Shown: positions 1 to 12,996 of the stretch, in pieces
How the letters are laid out: each line of letters opens with the position of its first letter
Position numbering within the stretch: the stretch's first letter is position 1
Assembly: GCA_949825065.1 (NCBI GenBank)
Contig: OX463852.1
Coordinates: forward strand, 19,556,189-19,620,188
Length of the DNA stretch: 64,000 nt
From: Odontocerum albicorne
Taxonomy: Eukaryota > Arthropoda > Insecta > Trichoptera > Odontoceridae
Direction of reading: 5' to 3'
The notes under the pieces: model-generated
Databases searched by the model: none
What the model saw: the letters and a program-made list of their open reading frames with translations, nothing else
What the model was told of the DNA's origin: nothing
Made by a program: the position numbers and the translations under genes

Positions 1-434
1 CTCAAACATTGTATTTATTTACTTAGTTTAAGTGGTCATGGATACTGATAATAATTGTAGAACAAAATTTGATCGATTGCGAGAATTGTTTAAAGGCAAT
101 AAATCCGCCAGATGTATGATATTTGCGTGAAAGTGTTTTTTTATTCTTCTGGGTTACAATCCTAGGATTGGTCTGCACCAAGCACTCGATCCCTCCATTC
201 ATCTCTGTAATCCGCCAGTCTCTTCATCTCCTGGTAGCTGCCACAGACATGTTCAACGCTATGAAAACATATGTAGTTGTATTAAACTTGTATTGTTGTG
301 AGTTAAAAGTCTTTGACAAATGTAAACACAAGAAAAAGGCGCCAATGACGCGGTTTGACAGTCACTACATTGACAACTAGAGTCATCTATCAGCAAATTC
401 CGGTTTCATATTTACAGACCGGTAGTGTTCAAAC

Positions 435-680
435 ATAGTCATACGACTCCCCCAAAAAAAAATTCGGCCCAAAAAAGTGCTTCCTAAAGCTTTTACACGC
501 CACCCATATTTCTAACACTGAGATAAATCATTTCACGTCACAGGAATAGTATCCGCAAAAGACCCGTCATAATACCTCGCCCTATTGTAGCGATTAGGAA
601 CAATCAATTTATTTAATAAAGATGATATCGACCTCAAAGTACTACTCATATTCGAAAGTACATATTTTTAGTAATACACC
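435..680 (-). mobile_element. LINE-derived repeat (family E), 5' part only
   Basis: The stretch GTGCTTCCTAAAGC, CACGCCACCCATAT, ATAATACCTCGCCCT, ATATCGACCTCAAAGT matches 36390-36560 block for block. It contains only the ORF2-derived half of the family. The remaining DNA from 1 to 435 shows nothing I can name. Confidence 0.5.
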
Positions 681-1719
681 TGTATTTGTAATAATAAACT
701 ATAAAAAAAAACATGACCAAGGAACAGAAAATATGGAGACTGGCAATGTAACAAGTTCCAGGTATAGTAGAGATCGATCCATAGGCTATCCCTCGTGGTC
801 GAGTACAATTGTCAGTCATCCTGTGAATGGAAGATGCGTATGCGTGACTATATATTAAACCCAGAGTTTCAATGATAAGGAAATTAAATTTCTAGGTGAT
901 CGGCAAGTTTATTCTGATGCAGCCTTTCGTTCGGCAGTTACATGTGTTGTTTTTGTGTTGTATAGTGGAGTTCTACAACGCTTAGCATTGAGTACGCGAT
1001 GATGATGAAGAATAAGAAGGATCTATTCACACATTCAGTAAATCTTTAAAACACTTAACTAATATTAACCTCGATGATATATTCCAAAATACAAAAAAAT
1101 ACGACCCTCTCTACGTTCTTTATATTATATATCAAGATAAGAAAATAAAAACATGTAGAAAATTCAGTATAAAATATTGGAATATTGCTTCAATAAATAC
1201 GGGAGAGAAACTTTGAAAGCGTGACGTAAATACATAAGTGTGATTATATGTGACAAGCTGTTGTCGATATCTTGTTTGTATTCATCTTACAGCAAGATGA
1301 AGCTTACTGAAAAGTTTTTCAGCATTATGAAATATTCCACACCTCACGAGATGATGATCTGATCATGGTTTATATTAAGGAACTTTTAAGTTTCCAACAT
1401 ATTTACGATATGATATTAAATACCTAAAATGGTACAGTGCACCATACTGTTTTAAATCATTTATAATGAATCAAACTCCACTAGGCGATTTTGAGTGAGG
1501 TTAAAGTTGTTTCTCTCTATTTCTGTTCGCTATTTTTCAAGTGAGAGAGACAGAGAGATAATTTCGTAAGCGCACTAATGACCCATCGCGAGAACGCGAC
1601 TTATGGATGGCACAAAAGTACTCGCAAGTATTACGCTAAGTGCTTCATAAAAGGTAATGAAATTAATCATACGTTCCACGGAAGACAGTATCGTACTTCT
1701 CCGATGCATGTCGTTGGGA
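681..1719. other. No gene seen
   Basis: AT-rich DNA with short random frames. At about 909-935 CTGATGCAGCCTTTCGTTCG resembles the body end of SINE family B (19.37 kb), the only hint of an element. Confidence 0.6.
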
Positions 1720-2205
1720 CAAAATTTTCGTTGTTCATTTCATTCCAAACATACTGAATGTATAATATTAAAAAAAAGTAATAGTTTAACGAATTATCTA
1801 GGCCATTGTTTATCGAAATTGCTTGAGCGTTTTTGGCGTCATTTTGAAGAAGGATCAAAATAAATGGTTTTATATACTCGTAGGTGTTTGATGCTTTTTT
1901 TCGGATATTCGAGTATGTCGAATCACTCAGATATGTTTAGTTAAGACATTTTCGTTACTCACTTAATTCCAAAGTTAGTGAATATATTATAAAATGTAAT
2001 AGTTTAGCGCATTTTTCGGCTATTGTTTTCCCAAATCGATAGGGCCGTTTTTGGCGTCATTTTGAACATGGGACAAAATAAGTTGTTTTTGTGCTTGCTG
2101 TTTTTTTATTACCGCACAGAAAAAAATGCGATCCAAACCAAAACAAAAATATATGTAGTATATGGGGACGATGCAATAAGCGATCGTGAGTGTCAAATGC
2201 GGTTT
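1720..2205. repeat. Direct duplication of an unclassified repeat
   Basis: The block ATTTTCGTTGTTCATTTCAT, TAATAGTTTAACG, TTTTTGGCGTCATTTTGAA (1727-1850) recurs as ATTTTCGTTACTCACTTAAT, TAATAGTTTAGCG, TTTTTGGCGTCATTTTGAA (1948-2067). A third relative lies at 49435-49640 (ATTTTCGTTGCTAACTTAAT), just left of a SINE of family C. The open frames here are short and not conserved. Confidence 0.5.
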
Positions 2206-3544
2206 ATTTACTGTCCAGGACTGTATTAATTATGTACTCTATTGCAGACAACTTGGCTTTAGACTTTCTGATAGGAAAACTAATATTTTCAATAGGAATC
2301 GCTTTTACTAAATTAAAAGCATTTTATCTCTATCTTAGAGGGGCATATAATACAAGCAGAACTTAAGCTTTCAGGACAATTTTCTTTCAAGCTTTTACTC
2401 AAGGCTACTCGCAGAGAGGGCCGGCTTAAATAATGCAGGGCTGGATGAAAAGTTTGGGCGCAAGGTCTTCTAATTTATTTATTTATATGTACCTACATAT
2501 ACAATATGTAAGTGTAGAAAGCAGGCCAAGTATAGCCCAAATATATTCACCCATAAAAGACCCATTTAAAATGTTCTTATATATTTCACAAAAATATTGC
2601 CAAGAAAAACTTTTATATTTAGGTAATTGAAAGCTGCCTCCTATCGAAGACAATTCTGTGATATCTGTGTTTATCCCAAATTATAGTATAAGTCAAAATG
2701 TTGTTCTAATATGCTATATTTTCAGGAAAAAATTTAATTTACTCCACATCAATATTTCAGGCCAGCAGCCGTCACTGGTATTCATGTTACGTTTGTTTTT
2801 AATTAATGAAGTACAACATGTGAATTAATATAAAAATTCAGTAGTCACCTGTTGTTCATTGTGTGATGGCAATAGTTTTAGCTAAGCAGAGAGGACATGG
2901 TGCCAGAACTATTTAATAACACCCAAAAATCATTAAGTACTCGTATTTCAAAATATAAAAATAACAAGAATCAAAGGCCACCTATTTAAAATGAGCGAAT
3001 AAATTAGCTGAAATCAATTTTTTTATTTATTTGGCCTCACTAAGCGCGGGCATGGTGCAGCTCCATCCTTTACACCTGCTTCAGGCCAGTCCTGCTTGCA
3101 GATGCTGCTGCATGTTATCTTAATGTAATATCGATCCATTAAATATCCTTCCGTGTTGTTTACCCCTGACACCTTTGATTTAATTACACGGCGTATCTAT
3201 GCCGACATTTACTTGACTACCTCTATTTTATTGTTTGTTTAAGTTCAAGAGAAAAGTTAGTTTAATTTCAGGAACATTTAACAACTAGGCAATGCCTGTG
3301 TATGTTACGGACAAAGTAAAATAAAAGGTTTCTAATTTTATGCTTAAATTTTTGACGACATTGTTTCTATTTATTCGATACCAGGCTTTTATGATGTAAT
3401 ACAACTCAACATTGACATTAATGACAACCTAGTTATACTATGGTAACTTTATGTAATGTATCGTAAAATTATACTCAAATAATAGAATTGCTATCTATAA
3501 ACATATAAATTATGGATATCGATTACTGATAAAATAACTTGTTT
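2206..3544. other. No gene seen
   Basis: AT-rich. A GC-richer patch at about 3033-3115 (CACTAAGCGCGGGCATGGTG) stands out but matches nothing else here. Confidence 0.6.
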
Positions 3545-3640
3545 AAGTTATGGAAATACATACATACGAGTATTATACATATACTCGTACATCTTCACGT
3601 TTTGTCCTCTGTATGGTTTGCAGAGAGAACATTTCTGCGT
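3545..3640 (-). mobile_element. LINE 3' tail fragment
   Basis: ATACATACATACGAG, then CTTCACGTTTTGTCCTCTGT and GGTTTGCAGAGAGAAC follow the reversed tail pattern (CATACATAC...CGTC.TTTTC...GG.AGAGA) seen at 19.8, 34.97 and 44.5 kb. It contains two of the TACTCGTA-type octamers. Confidence 0.4.
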
Positions 3641-3769
3641 ACTTTTATATACAAAAAAGTGTGCAGAAATGTTAAAAAAATTAATTCACTCAAGGACAAT
3701 GTACAGTTATAACAGCACTTAGACTCTAAAGTTTCCCGAGTTGAGCAAAATCATCTCCTATTAAATATA

Positions 3770-4460
3770 AATAAATGTGTCCGTGTATCTTATAATCAAT
3801 GATTTTCACCAACTTACCACACCAGTATATACTACAGGGAATATCATTAAACAGAGTTTCTGAATTCAAAGATTTATGAATAACCTTTGATGTTAGACTC
3901 ACATTCGTTAACTATGTTATGTCTCGCGGTTGATATCGGGCTGTTACAAACTACTCGGTTTTATAATTAAAATATCAAGAGAATTTAACGGTTCCGATAT
4001 CCTGCAAAACTTATACAATTATCTAGTTAGAACTAAATTAGAATATGCATTTGCAATTTGGGCTCCTAATCAGCTCAAATACAAAAATAATATAGAACAA
4101 ATTAAAAAAAAACCCTCAGATATCCATGGTACAGAAAAAAGGGTGATTATCCAAAATATACGCACCATGTCAAAATTCTCACGGTGTACAACTATAGAAG
4201 CCTCGAAATAAGAAGGCAAGAATTCATTGCGATATTCTTACTAAAGGATTTTCACGGTTGTTTTAACTATCCTGCGATACTAGAAACACTAAGATGTACC
4301 TGATAAAAATAGCCGTGCAAGGAATCACCCTATGTTTTACATACCAACTAACAGAACGAATATCATGGCTAAACACTCAGTAACGCGTGTTATCGAGATA
4401 TCGAACCAACTGAGTGACACTGTGAATTTATTCTCGGCACCGCCTAGCTTATTGCTTATT
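3770..4460 (+). pseudogene. Jockey/CR1-like LINE ORF2 C-terminal fragment
   Basis: The frame from about 3930 reads YKLLGFIIKISREFNGSDIL and NYLVRTKLEYAFAIWAPNQL, the thumb region of non-LTR reverse transcriptases. Upstream, broken frames (NKCVRVSYNQ, EFKDL) precede it. Downstream, shifted frames correspond to a second copy at 17.6 kb (RNHPMFYIPTNRTN-like). Stops and frameshifts show that it is dead. No 5' part or poly-A tail was recognised. Confidence 0.8.
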
Positions 4461-4562
4461 GTTCGGACTTCCATATGACAAAAGTACGAGTATATGAAAC
4501 AAGTTGTTTTAGCCGGGATGAATTTATAAAAATGTATCACTAACATCGAGATATTGCGCCGA

Positions 4563-4815
4563 GTAGATGTAGAACAAGAACTCTTACAGTGAAATGGCGA
4601 AAGATTGCCTATCTAAATCATATATTGAGAACAAAAATACTACTTCTTAAAATAAATATTGATGAGTAAAATCGAGAGTTGACGTGACATCAGTGGAAGG
4701 CGCCTGTCATGGCTACGGGATATTCGAGAATGGACAGGTTTTTAGACAGTTGATGAGGTGTTCCGTACCGCCAAAGACAGATATATTTTATCAAAAGTGA
4801 TCGTCAACGTCAAAT
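4563..4815 (+). pseudogene. LINE ORF2 terminal fragment, copy 1
   Basis: Shared with 7742-7972: CGAAAGATTGCCTATC, ATACTACTTCTTAAAAT, ATTGATGA and AAAATCGA. In broken frames it reads like the end of an insect endonuclease/reverse-transcriptase (KIAYL.H..R, LLLK..I, G(R)RRLSWL, TVDE.F). No functional frame remains. Confidence 0.55.
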
Positions 4816-5564
4816 CAAACACGACATATAAAGAAAAAATATAAGAGATTGATTTTTTATTGTATTCGGTTCGTTTTGTTCTGAATTCGCATTTTTATCT
4901 ATTATGTAACACTGTTTACATATCTATATAGATTATTTTTTTTGAAACTCAAGTAGTGTAAACTCTCGTTTTCACAATTTTCTACTGTGGTACTGAGATC
5001 TGGCACTCAAGGGAGAAGATCGACTATTAAATAGACGCAGGGGTGTTCAACTAGCCCCACTGGACCTATCATCCGACGCCATTATTTGATCGTAATAATC
5101 TTGATGGCGCCCACCGGCGCCATTATTTGATCATTGCATGTCTGATGAATAGTAGACTCGTTATTCATTATTGGCATCTTAGTTTTTATGTCTTACTTTT
5201 AGACCAGATCTTTCTTATTTAGTCTGAATTTATTTAGTAGCGCTTGAATTATTTGACGATTTAAATTTAACAAATATATAACAATTTCACCTGTGGCTAG
5301 GAGATAGGAGGGAATATTGGGAAGAAGGATAATGGAGGAATCAGGAAACACGCCACGTCACTAAAGGGAGTCACCACGTTACTAAATACAATGCCAATAA
5401 AGTTTTGTATTCGAGATGTATAGTTGAAGGTGGACTTTGTGCGTGCATTTCATAGACAACCAAATAACCAATCGATCAGATCTAATGAACGTTTCATGAA
5501 CATACAAAATAACCAATAAATCGGAACTTATGCATTTCGTCGTTCAACCTTATTCATATCGTAA
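4816..5564. other. No gene seen
   Basis: A short direct repeat CGCCATTATTTGATC occurs at about 5079 and 5120. Nothing else is recognised. Confidence 0.6.
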
Positions 5565-5640
5565 GTCGTAAACAAACATACACATCATCACGTCGTGTCT
5601 TTTGCGGGGTGGGCAGAGAGAGCAGGTCTCCAAACTGTTA
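5565..5640 (-). mobile_element. LINE 3' tail fragment
   Basis: AAACATACACATCATCACGT, CGTGTCTTTTGCGGGGTGGG and CAGAGAGAGCAGG match the reversed tail motif of the FGHVERM-type LINE. Confidence 0.4.
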
Positions 5641-7261
5641 TATCCAAGCACACAAATGTTTCCTACACATTCATGTATCATATAAAATCTTCCATATAAG
5701 GAGGGCCTGAAAAGGCACTTCCGAATATCCTAGCCTTGAAGTGGGATCCCACGTGTCCTTCGAGGACTTTTGAAGACCTTTCTGAACTGCTTTTCAATTG
5801 ATTATTATAATTTTTAATTATTTTTGTGCCCCCCCCCCCCCGTGCTTTTTGAGGATTTATGAATTTGTACCTGTCTAATTCCATCTTTTTTTGTTTTTTT
5901 TTCAATTTGTATTTTGTTTTTCAATGATTTGTCAATTGTGTTTGTATTTTTTGCGCAGTGCAGGCTGTACGTCTATGGATGGCGCCGTATTGTGTTGGTA
6001 AATTATGATTTTACGATTTGATACCTGTTTTATCCTAAATATTTTTGTTGTAATTTGGTAAAAAATAATTTTTTGTGTATTCTGTCAAACTTTATGTGTT
6101 GAACACTTAATACTCTTTCATATTTTTTGTTAAAAGGCACATTGTACCGTTTACTTATAAATAAATAAATAATTTATACTTCTCACTTTACATTCTTTCG
6201 AAATGTGGTCCACTTGATCTAGCTACGTTTTCTTCGTTCAACCTCTACCACACAAACCTAGCACATTTGAGGTGTTATATTTAATATTTTTTGTTGTTAT
6301 ACTATATTTATTATATTTTGTTCTCTTTTGTAAAATTATGGTCTATGTTGTATTATACCTTTCTATACATAACATAATTATTAAAATTGTTAAATATTTA
6401 CTGTGTTTTTGTTATTTGAGACTTGATGACATAATCTTAATCTGATTAAAAGAATCTTTTGAAAAGTGGACCAACTCAATTATCATTTGGTACTAAACGT
6501 TGAGAAGGAAACTCGCCAACCGGTGGCCGATTTACGACCACAATCTTGCAAAAGGTTAAACCAATCAAGGGGAACAATCGTAAAATAAATTATATCCGAG
6601 ATATAAAATTCACAAACACTTTTACTTCGAATACGCGTGAAATATAGGATGGAATACGAAACGACTTTTTATCTTGTTTTATTTTTTCAGACATTTATTT
6701 ATTGGAAAAATATACGACACTTAAGTGACTTTTACAGCCCGAAGCAACATTTACTAAATAAAAGAAAATCATTGGAGAGGTTTCAGAGTTTCTTGGTACC
6801 TCTAAGGTACAAGAGTTTTAACCTTAGTAGTGATTAACTAGAGGGTACAGAGTCCACGCCGGCCACACTCATTACATGGTAATCCGATGTTACAGTTCAA
6901 ATATTTGTGAGTTTACTTTTATATTTTTTTTGCCATTTATTAATGTTTTTTTTAGTCTACACGTACAAATGTGTGGGCTGAAAAACATCTGATGTCCTCG
7001 CGGCCGGGCTCGCCCTATATTGGTGGAGTGTATCTTGGCCGGGGAGATAGCCCAGATATTTTGATGACTTCTCTGTTAAATGTATTTTCTGCTAATTATT
7101 TTGAGATATACGAGTATGTGCTATTTCGAAATGTATTTATGTATGTATGTACTCGTACATACTATGTTGCAATCAATAAACCTATATTTATTTATTTATT
7201 TAAATTGAATACGTCTACCCTCAGTAGTGAGTAAATATAAACCGATACATGACGTCATGTT
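5641..7261. other. Probable retroposon 3' ends, no gene
   Basis: Two places end like retroposons: CTTATAAATAAATAAATAA at about 6154-6172 and CAATAAACC...TATTTATTTATTTA at about 7172-7202, the latter with a poly-A signal. A GC-rich patch at about 7000-7060 precedes the second. A run of 13 C lies at 5829-5841. No protein is recognisable. Confidence 0.4.
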
Positions 7262-7440
7262 AAATATTTAATATCACCTGGTTTTATAGTTTCTTTTAAA
7301 AGATACATAAAACTTAGCAGAAATATTTAATATCACCTGGTTTTACAGTTTCTTTTAAAAGATACATAAAACTCGGCAAAAATATTTAATATCACCTGGT
7401 TTTACAGTTTCTTTTAAAAGATACATAAAACTCGGCAGAT
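7262..7440. repeat. Three-copy 59-bp tandem repeat
   Basis: The unit begins AAATATTTAATATCACCTGG and continues TTTTACAGTTTCTTTTAAAA. Copies start at 7262, 7321 and 7380 with only a few substitutions, so the array is young or homogenised. Confidence 0.9.
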
Positions 7441-7442
7441 AT

Positions 7443-7600
7443 GAAACGAACCCAGCATCTAAACGACGTTTAATTTCGAATTTTTTTTTCCTTTTTTTAA
7501 GAAACTTAATAAACGCGGGATATTATTTTTTTAGCATTTCTGAATATAATGAAACAACACGTCTTTTATCGGCTCTAGTTGACACACTACTGAGAGTAGA
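7443..7600 (-). repeat. Unclassified dispersed repeat with coding-like sequence, copy 1
   Basis: Carries, on the minus strand, an exact 24-bp match to 29907-29930 (starting GTCAACTAGAGCCGATAAAA) and further matching blocks (CTAAACGACGTTT, CATTTCTGAATATA). The reading frame is broken here. The three-copy 59-bp array lies immediately to its left. Confidence 0.5.
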
Positions 7601-7741
7601 TGTATCAAATTTGATTGTAACTTCGTCTGACCATGTGATGGGCGCGTGGCCGGTGTGATCTTTCCACACATGCTCTAAATTGTTCAGGCAGGAATCTTTT
7701 GGACCTTATTGGTATCATCGTATCTAAAAAATCGAGGTACT

Positions 7742-7972
7742 ATGTCGAACATGTATAGAATGAGAGTTCTTAAATGCCGAAAGATTGCCTATCGGGTAAA
7801 ATGTTACGGAGGAAAAAATACTACTTCTTAAAATTAATATTGATGACCAAAATCGATGGCCAACGTGGAATCGGTAGAAGACGACAGGTATCCAGACAAT
7901 TGAAGCGCTATTCGATGTCACCAGACAGAGATGTTTTCTCAAAAGAGTAATCGCTTACGTTAGGTGGACTAG
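7742..7972 (+). pseudogene. LINE ORF2 terminal fragment, copy 2
   Basis: This is the counterpart of 4563-4815, sharing the same landmark blocks in the same order and orientation. It reads QRGIGRRRQVSRQLKRYSM in one frame, the basic tail of a LINE polyprotein. Several stops are present. The open frame on the opposite strand here is a shadow. Confidence 0.55.
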
Positions 7973-10900
7973 ACATAGTACATGAAGATGAAAAATAAGT
8001 GGGTCGACAAATAATTTACGGTTCGAAATACCACACGACTGAGTCAGGGCTATGTTCTATTGTTGGAGGTGATGTGTCTTATACTCGTAACTTTGTCATA
8101 GAGAAGAAAAATGTTTGACTTCACAACATTATATAAAATTGTCTAGTCGTATTTCAATAGTCCTGAACTAACTCAGCTTGTCATGTTACACGTTCTTTGT
8201 AGGCCCACCCGGCAAAATATTTTGTTCCGTAGTGAAGCGGTCACAATAAATTATTTATACAACTCTATCATAACAAGACAGCATAGATTAGGTAGTCAAT
8301 ATGGATATTATCTATGGACTTTCGCGAGACTTGGATTATTTAGAGGAGAAAAGGGAAAAGTTATTCTTGCCGGGATGAATATATTAATTTCTATATGTTT
8401 ACTTTGTTATTGAAATGAAAGGACCGTTGAAATGAAATAAAGTAAATAAAAAAACATATACATAGATTTAACGTACACGAAATAGGTGTAATATCAACTA
8501 ATTATACTTACATATACATTAATGAAAAAAACCAATACGTCATTCATTTTTTTGCTCGTTATTGTAACATTTCAACACGGACCATTGAAAAAAAAACCAG
8601 ATGGGATATGGCATGAATAGGTATATCATTTTTTCACCGTTTACATGCGTCTTCTATTTTGATTACTAACCGTGTAAAATCAAATATTGCAGCGCACTTA
8701 AGTTTTAAAAAAAAATCTGCACGTTACTAAATTATTGTTAAATAAAAAAAATTGTTTTCATAGTTAGAATTAACTATAATTTGTTTTATCAACCACTGTT
8801 ATATCATATACTATAGGTTAATTCAATATTAAAAACAAGCATTAATGAAAATCAAATAAATATCATTATTCACCAAAATTACGGAAAATTTACCAATGCT
8901 CTGCCAGCATCGGAAAAATGTGGGCTGCTATTTTTAAAAATTAAAGACGTTTTTGAGATAGAAACAATCTTTAGTAAAGTTATACCAGTTAATAACGTCT
9001 TTGTAGAACGTATTTTCTTCATTATGTAATCAGTTTAGAGGAATGATCGAAAAAGATGCGCATGAATCTGAAACAATAGGTAAACATTGACCTTGCTTTA
9101 TGATTTTAAAAAAAGATTATCCTTCTGACTAATATATATTTTTAATTTTATGCAGTGGCACTGTCAGACTTAATATATTATAGTTTTATACTCCCAAATA
9201 TAATATGTTATAGTTTTGTAGTATTATTTTTTACGTGACGTTTTATGTCTTCTGGTCTTTTTTTAGTCTTTGGGTTTGCATTGACGTAATGTTGGCAACC
9301 CTACCACTTCGTCTACTAAGATATTGTAATCGTATAATGTGAATCTTTATAAAGTGTATCATCACAAAGTTATGCCGCATCCCCTTTTTTCAGTAGTCGC
9401 TCGTTACAATAATGGAAACATTGGTTATTTTCGAACATCGGAAACAATTTCCCCGCCGGAGAAATTAATGGTTCACAAAACATGTATTGCCTCCGTAACG
9501 TATTAGATGCCTTATTATGTACATAAAATGGAAGAATATTAATACCGATTTTGAAACGCCATTAAAAATGAATAGCGCCAAACGTTGAAACAAGACCGAA
9601 AGGGCGGGATATCGATCTTTGGCGGGAAATTCAAATATCAAGCTTTGTTGTTCCGTTAGCCTTAGGGCAAGTTCATACGGGAATCTTAACCTGGTGTAAA
9701 AACCACGCTTAAGGCCAATCGATACAATCCAAAAATCGCATGCCATTTTCCAAATCACATGTAAATTTTGCATATTTATTTATGATGTAAATGATACAGT
9801 CACAAATAATACGTAATACATATTGTTGCTCGTTATAGGAACATTTCATTGATAAAAAAATAGATATGATTTCTCATTATTTTGTTTACCAACCGCATGA
9901 TGTAAAATTTTGCTGCGTGGTAAAAATAGATTTTTGTGATACAAATGATACGGACACGAACACGTAAATAGAATGGACCGTATAATGATTAATCATATCG
10001 TTCATTAGAGCAACTTCCCTGGCAACCGAGTACAAGACAACAGACCACTTAAATTATGGAATAATAGCTGGTAGTCTATATTCCAGAAACAGTCGAGTGG
10101 AGTACACCGTTGATTAATATAAAGAAAAATATATTTTGCAAAAAATATTGTTTGGATAAGTTGTTATGAGAAAACTGTATTGAATCTGGTTCCGACCCCA
10201 CGCATTCATACGTCATTTGGGATGAGGAACATGCGGTTCCTCGCGCCAAGAATTTACAACACATTCTTTAGGGAAAGAGAAGATTTTTATAAGTCGCGCT
10301 TTCAAATTTAAAAATGTATTTGACAGGGGAAGGGAAGAACGAGGAATTTATAAGTTTGATTATGATAATAAGTTCGATATGTTGATATTATGATGTGGTT
10401 GAAATTGTGTATGTGATAGCTTGAGTATGTTCGAGTCAATGAATGGTCAGAGAGAATGTTTCAGTAGAGCGTTTTAGTATTTATTAGTAGGACAAATATA
10501 TAAAATTTGTTAATAAGGAATGAAACCACTTCGTCAAAGGTAATTGTAATTGCTTTTTATATCCACAAAATGAAACTATTTTTGCATTGTTGTCCCAGTA
10601 CTATACGGTTCACCTTTTCCATTTAAAAGACGTAAATTGTAATACAAATTAAAAAAAAATATTGTTTTTCCTAGTTTGACGTACGAGAGAGTTAGTCGAA
10701 ACTGATTTCACCGTCATGGAGATGTCGCCAGACACTTTAATAAAAATGTGTTTGGTGTGAACTCACTATTAGTGACACTATCGCACTGCCACGTCTCTCA
10801 TAAAACTCCAATATTCCTATGTATATGAATATTGGAGTTTCGGATACGGATATTTCGTACGCATTATTGAATAATTTTTCAATGTCTGAAGGCGGAATGT

Positions 10901-11520
10901 AAAAAATTTATTGCACGCGTAGGTACTAACTTTTCTTTCTAATAACTTGTCTTCTTCCACGCAACAAGTAGGAATAAAGATGAAAAGTATTATGTAAGTA
11001 GATTTATATGGAAAATTTGGAAAATAAAATCCATAAAGGAACAAACTCACATATTGCCTGTTCCGAGATAATTAACCATTCAATAAAACAGTTAAAAACT
11101 CAAGAGTATTTATTAGTCGTGAATAACACTCTTTCATGGCGAGATCAAATAAATAAGGTAAGCCGATGAGTCTTCTTCAGCCTTCATTACCGTAAAGTGC
11201 TGGAAATATTCCTGCCAATCTCTACTCTTTCCAATTTAAGACTATGCGGACGTCCGTTATTTGGATATGACGGAGGAACGGTTGGACAAACAAGTGTCTT
11301 GAAAATGTTTGTCTGGGAAAGCGACCGTATCATTTCAAGTTTCATATGAAAACGAGCTTAATCGATTGAAGGGTATAAATATACGCAAAATACACATCTA
11401 TAACTATAGTACAATATTCTTGGCTATCCCGTCGTTCCTTTTTTTTCGCTGAAAGTAACACATCGATCAATAATTCCCTGGACTAACTACTAAAACAACA
11501 TTTGTTTGAAAAAATCTTCT
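7973..11520. other. Long stretch without recognised genes
   Basis: About 3.5 kb of AT-rich DNA. The only structure is the hairpin at 10803. The short frames (62-102 codons) lack family features. Confidence 0.6.
10803..10840. repeat. 14-bp perfect hairpin
   Basis: AAACTCCAATATTC and GAATATTGGAGTTT are separated by 10 nt. No run of T and no adjacent coding exon gives it a role. Confidence 0.8.
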
Positions 11521-12273
11521 TTATTCATCAACATAGTCTCCTTCAAGAGCGATACATTCATTCCAACGCTTTTCTAACGTTTCTATGCCAGCCGTGTAGA
11601 ACGATTTATCTTTGGTTTCAAAATAGGCGTTAGTTTCGGCAATCACTTCTTCATTGGAGCCATATCTCTTTCACTGGAACATCTTTTTGAGGTCTTCGAA
11701 CAGCCAATAGTCGCTGGGGACCAAATCTGGAAAATACAGTCGGTGCGGAAGCAATTCGAAGTTCAACTCATGCTATTTGGTCAGCGTTACCATCTTTTTG
11801 TGACACGGTGCATTGTCCTGATGAAAGATAACTTTTTTCTTCTTCATATGGGGCCGTTTTTTTTGCAATTTCTGCCTTCAAACGCTCCAATACGCTATGT
11901 AATATTCGCTATTGACGGTTTTTCCCTTTTCAAGGTGATCGATGAATATTATACCATGCGCATCCCAAAATACGGAGGCCATAACCTTCCCGGCCGACTG
12001 TTGAGTTTTTGGTCGCTTTGGACGACTTTCAACGGCTGCTCTCCACTCAGCTGACTGCCGATTTGATTCCGGAGTATAGCGGTGGATCCAAGTTTCATCC
12101 ATTGTCACATACCGACGCAAAAACTCCTGTTTATTTAATGTCAGTAATGTTACATGTTTCATTTCCGATATTCTTTTTCTCTCCAACATTTCTTCGTGTG
12201 ATTTATGATATTTTACTAATACATGTATATTGTTCGGGACATTTGTTAAGTGGTTAGTATGCTTCCTGAACAA
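11521..12273 (-). pseudogene. Degraded mariner transposase (C-terminal two thirds)
   Basis: On the minus strand, 12273-11878 reads a clear mariner catalytic core: RRYVTMDETWIHRYTPE with the first catalytic Asp, then SAGKVMASVFWDAHGIIFID and LEKGKTVNSEYY. The remaining sequence to 11521 continues in shifted frames, including the last catalytic region and the typical end KRWNECIALEGDYVDE before a stop whose complement is at 11521. There are frameshifts in the middle, and the helix-turn-helix start is missing or unrecognisable. No inverted ends were recognised. The product would have been a DD34D cut-and-paste transposase, and this copy is dead. Confidence 0.85.
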
Positions 12274-12564
12274 ACTAAAGTGTGGGAATTCGTTTGAGTT
12301 TCCATGATTATTATGTGAAAACCTTGAAATCGGTAGGGTTATACCGTTATATTATGTTAAGTGTATTTGATAAAACCGTATTTTATTAAACAAATTATAA
12401 TTTGCAATAAACAGTATTTGACTAAAGAAATAACAATATATTTAAATCCCCACAATATTAACGCCTTAACAATAAATAAAATCTTAGCTAATTTTTCCTG
12501 AAGCAATTAATATGTATTTAAAGTTGAATTTCGTATAAATTTGATATAGCTTCCTTAAATAAGG

Positions 12565-12631
12565 AAGTCACACGGTTTCACTTGAAAGTTTGACGTATGA
12601 GGTCAAACTTTCAAGTGAAACCATGTGACTT
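12565..12631. repeat. 67-nt near-perfect hairpin
   Basis: The arms 12565-12594 and 12602-12631 are reverse complements at 29 of 30 positions, separated by a 7-nt loop (GTATGAG). The core of each arm is TTTCACTTGAAAGTTTGAC. It could be a foldback element, a hairpin-RNA source or a recent inverted duplication. Confidence 0.9.
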
Positions 12632-12837
12632 AATTATGATTCACAACGCGAAATTTTAAGCTTAGAAATTAGTATTTAGTATTTAGACTCCAAACAAATA
12701 AATAATTATAGTGAAGCATTCTAGAATTAACAAAACTTGACCGAATACGAAATACATAAGAGAGTAAACAGGAGTTAAGGGCGTGATATATACAATTTAA
12801 AAAATAAGTTAATAGGTAGGACACGATGCAAGAATAA

Positions 12838-12996
12838 AGGGCAATAGATGAAAATACGAGATTTTCCAATGGTGTCTGCTAGACATAAAACGTCCAAGAA
12901 GAAGACCGAAGGATTGTTGGAGAGAGGACGTGCAAAAGTTTGGCGAACTAACGTGGCAGCATTACCATATGACAAAAATCTCCATGATCAATAAAT
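12838..12996 (+). pseudogene. LINE ORF2 terminal fragment
   Basis: One frame reads KRPRRRPKDCWREDVQKFGE then LTWQHYHMTK, the basic Trp-containing tail (GRPxxxWxxDV) found at the end of many insect LINE ORF2 proteins. The sequence before about 12838 is not recognisable. Confidence 0.55.

Noticed and set aside
7000..7060. CpG-rich patch as a promoter
   Set aside because: Only about 60 bp, no downstream exon, and it lies within what looks like a retroposon ending at 7202.
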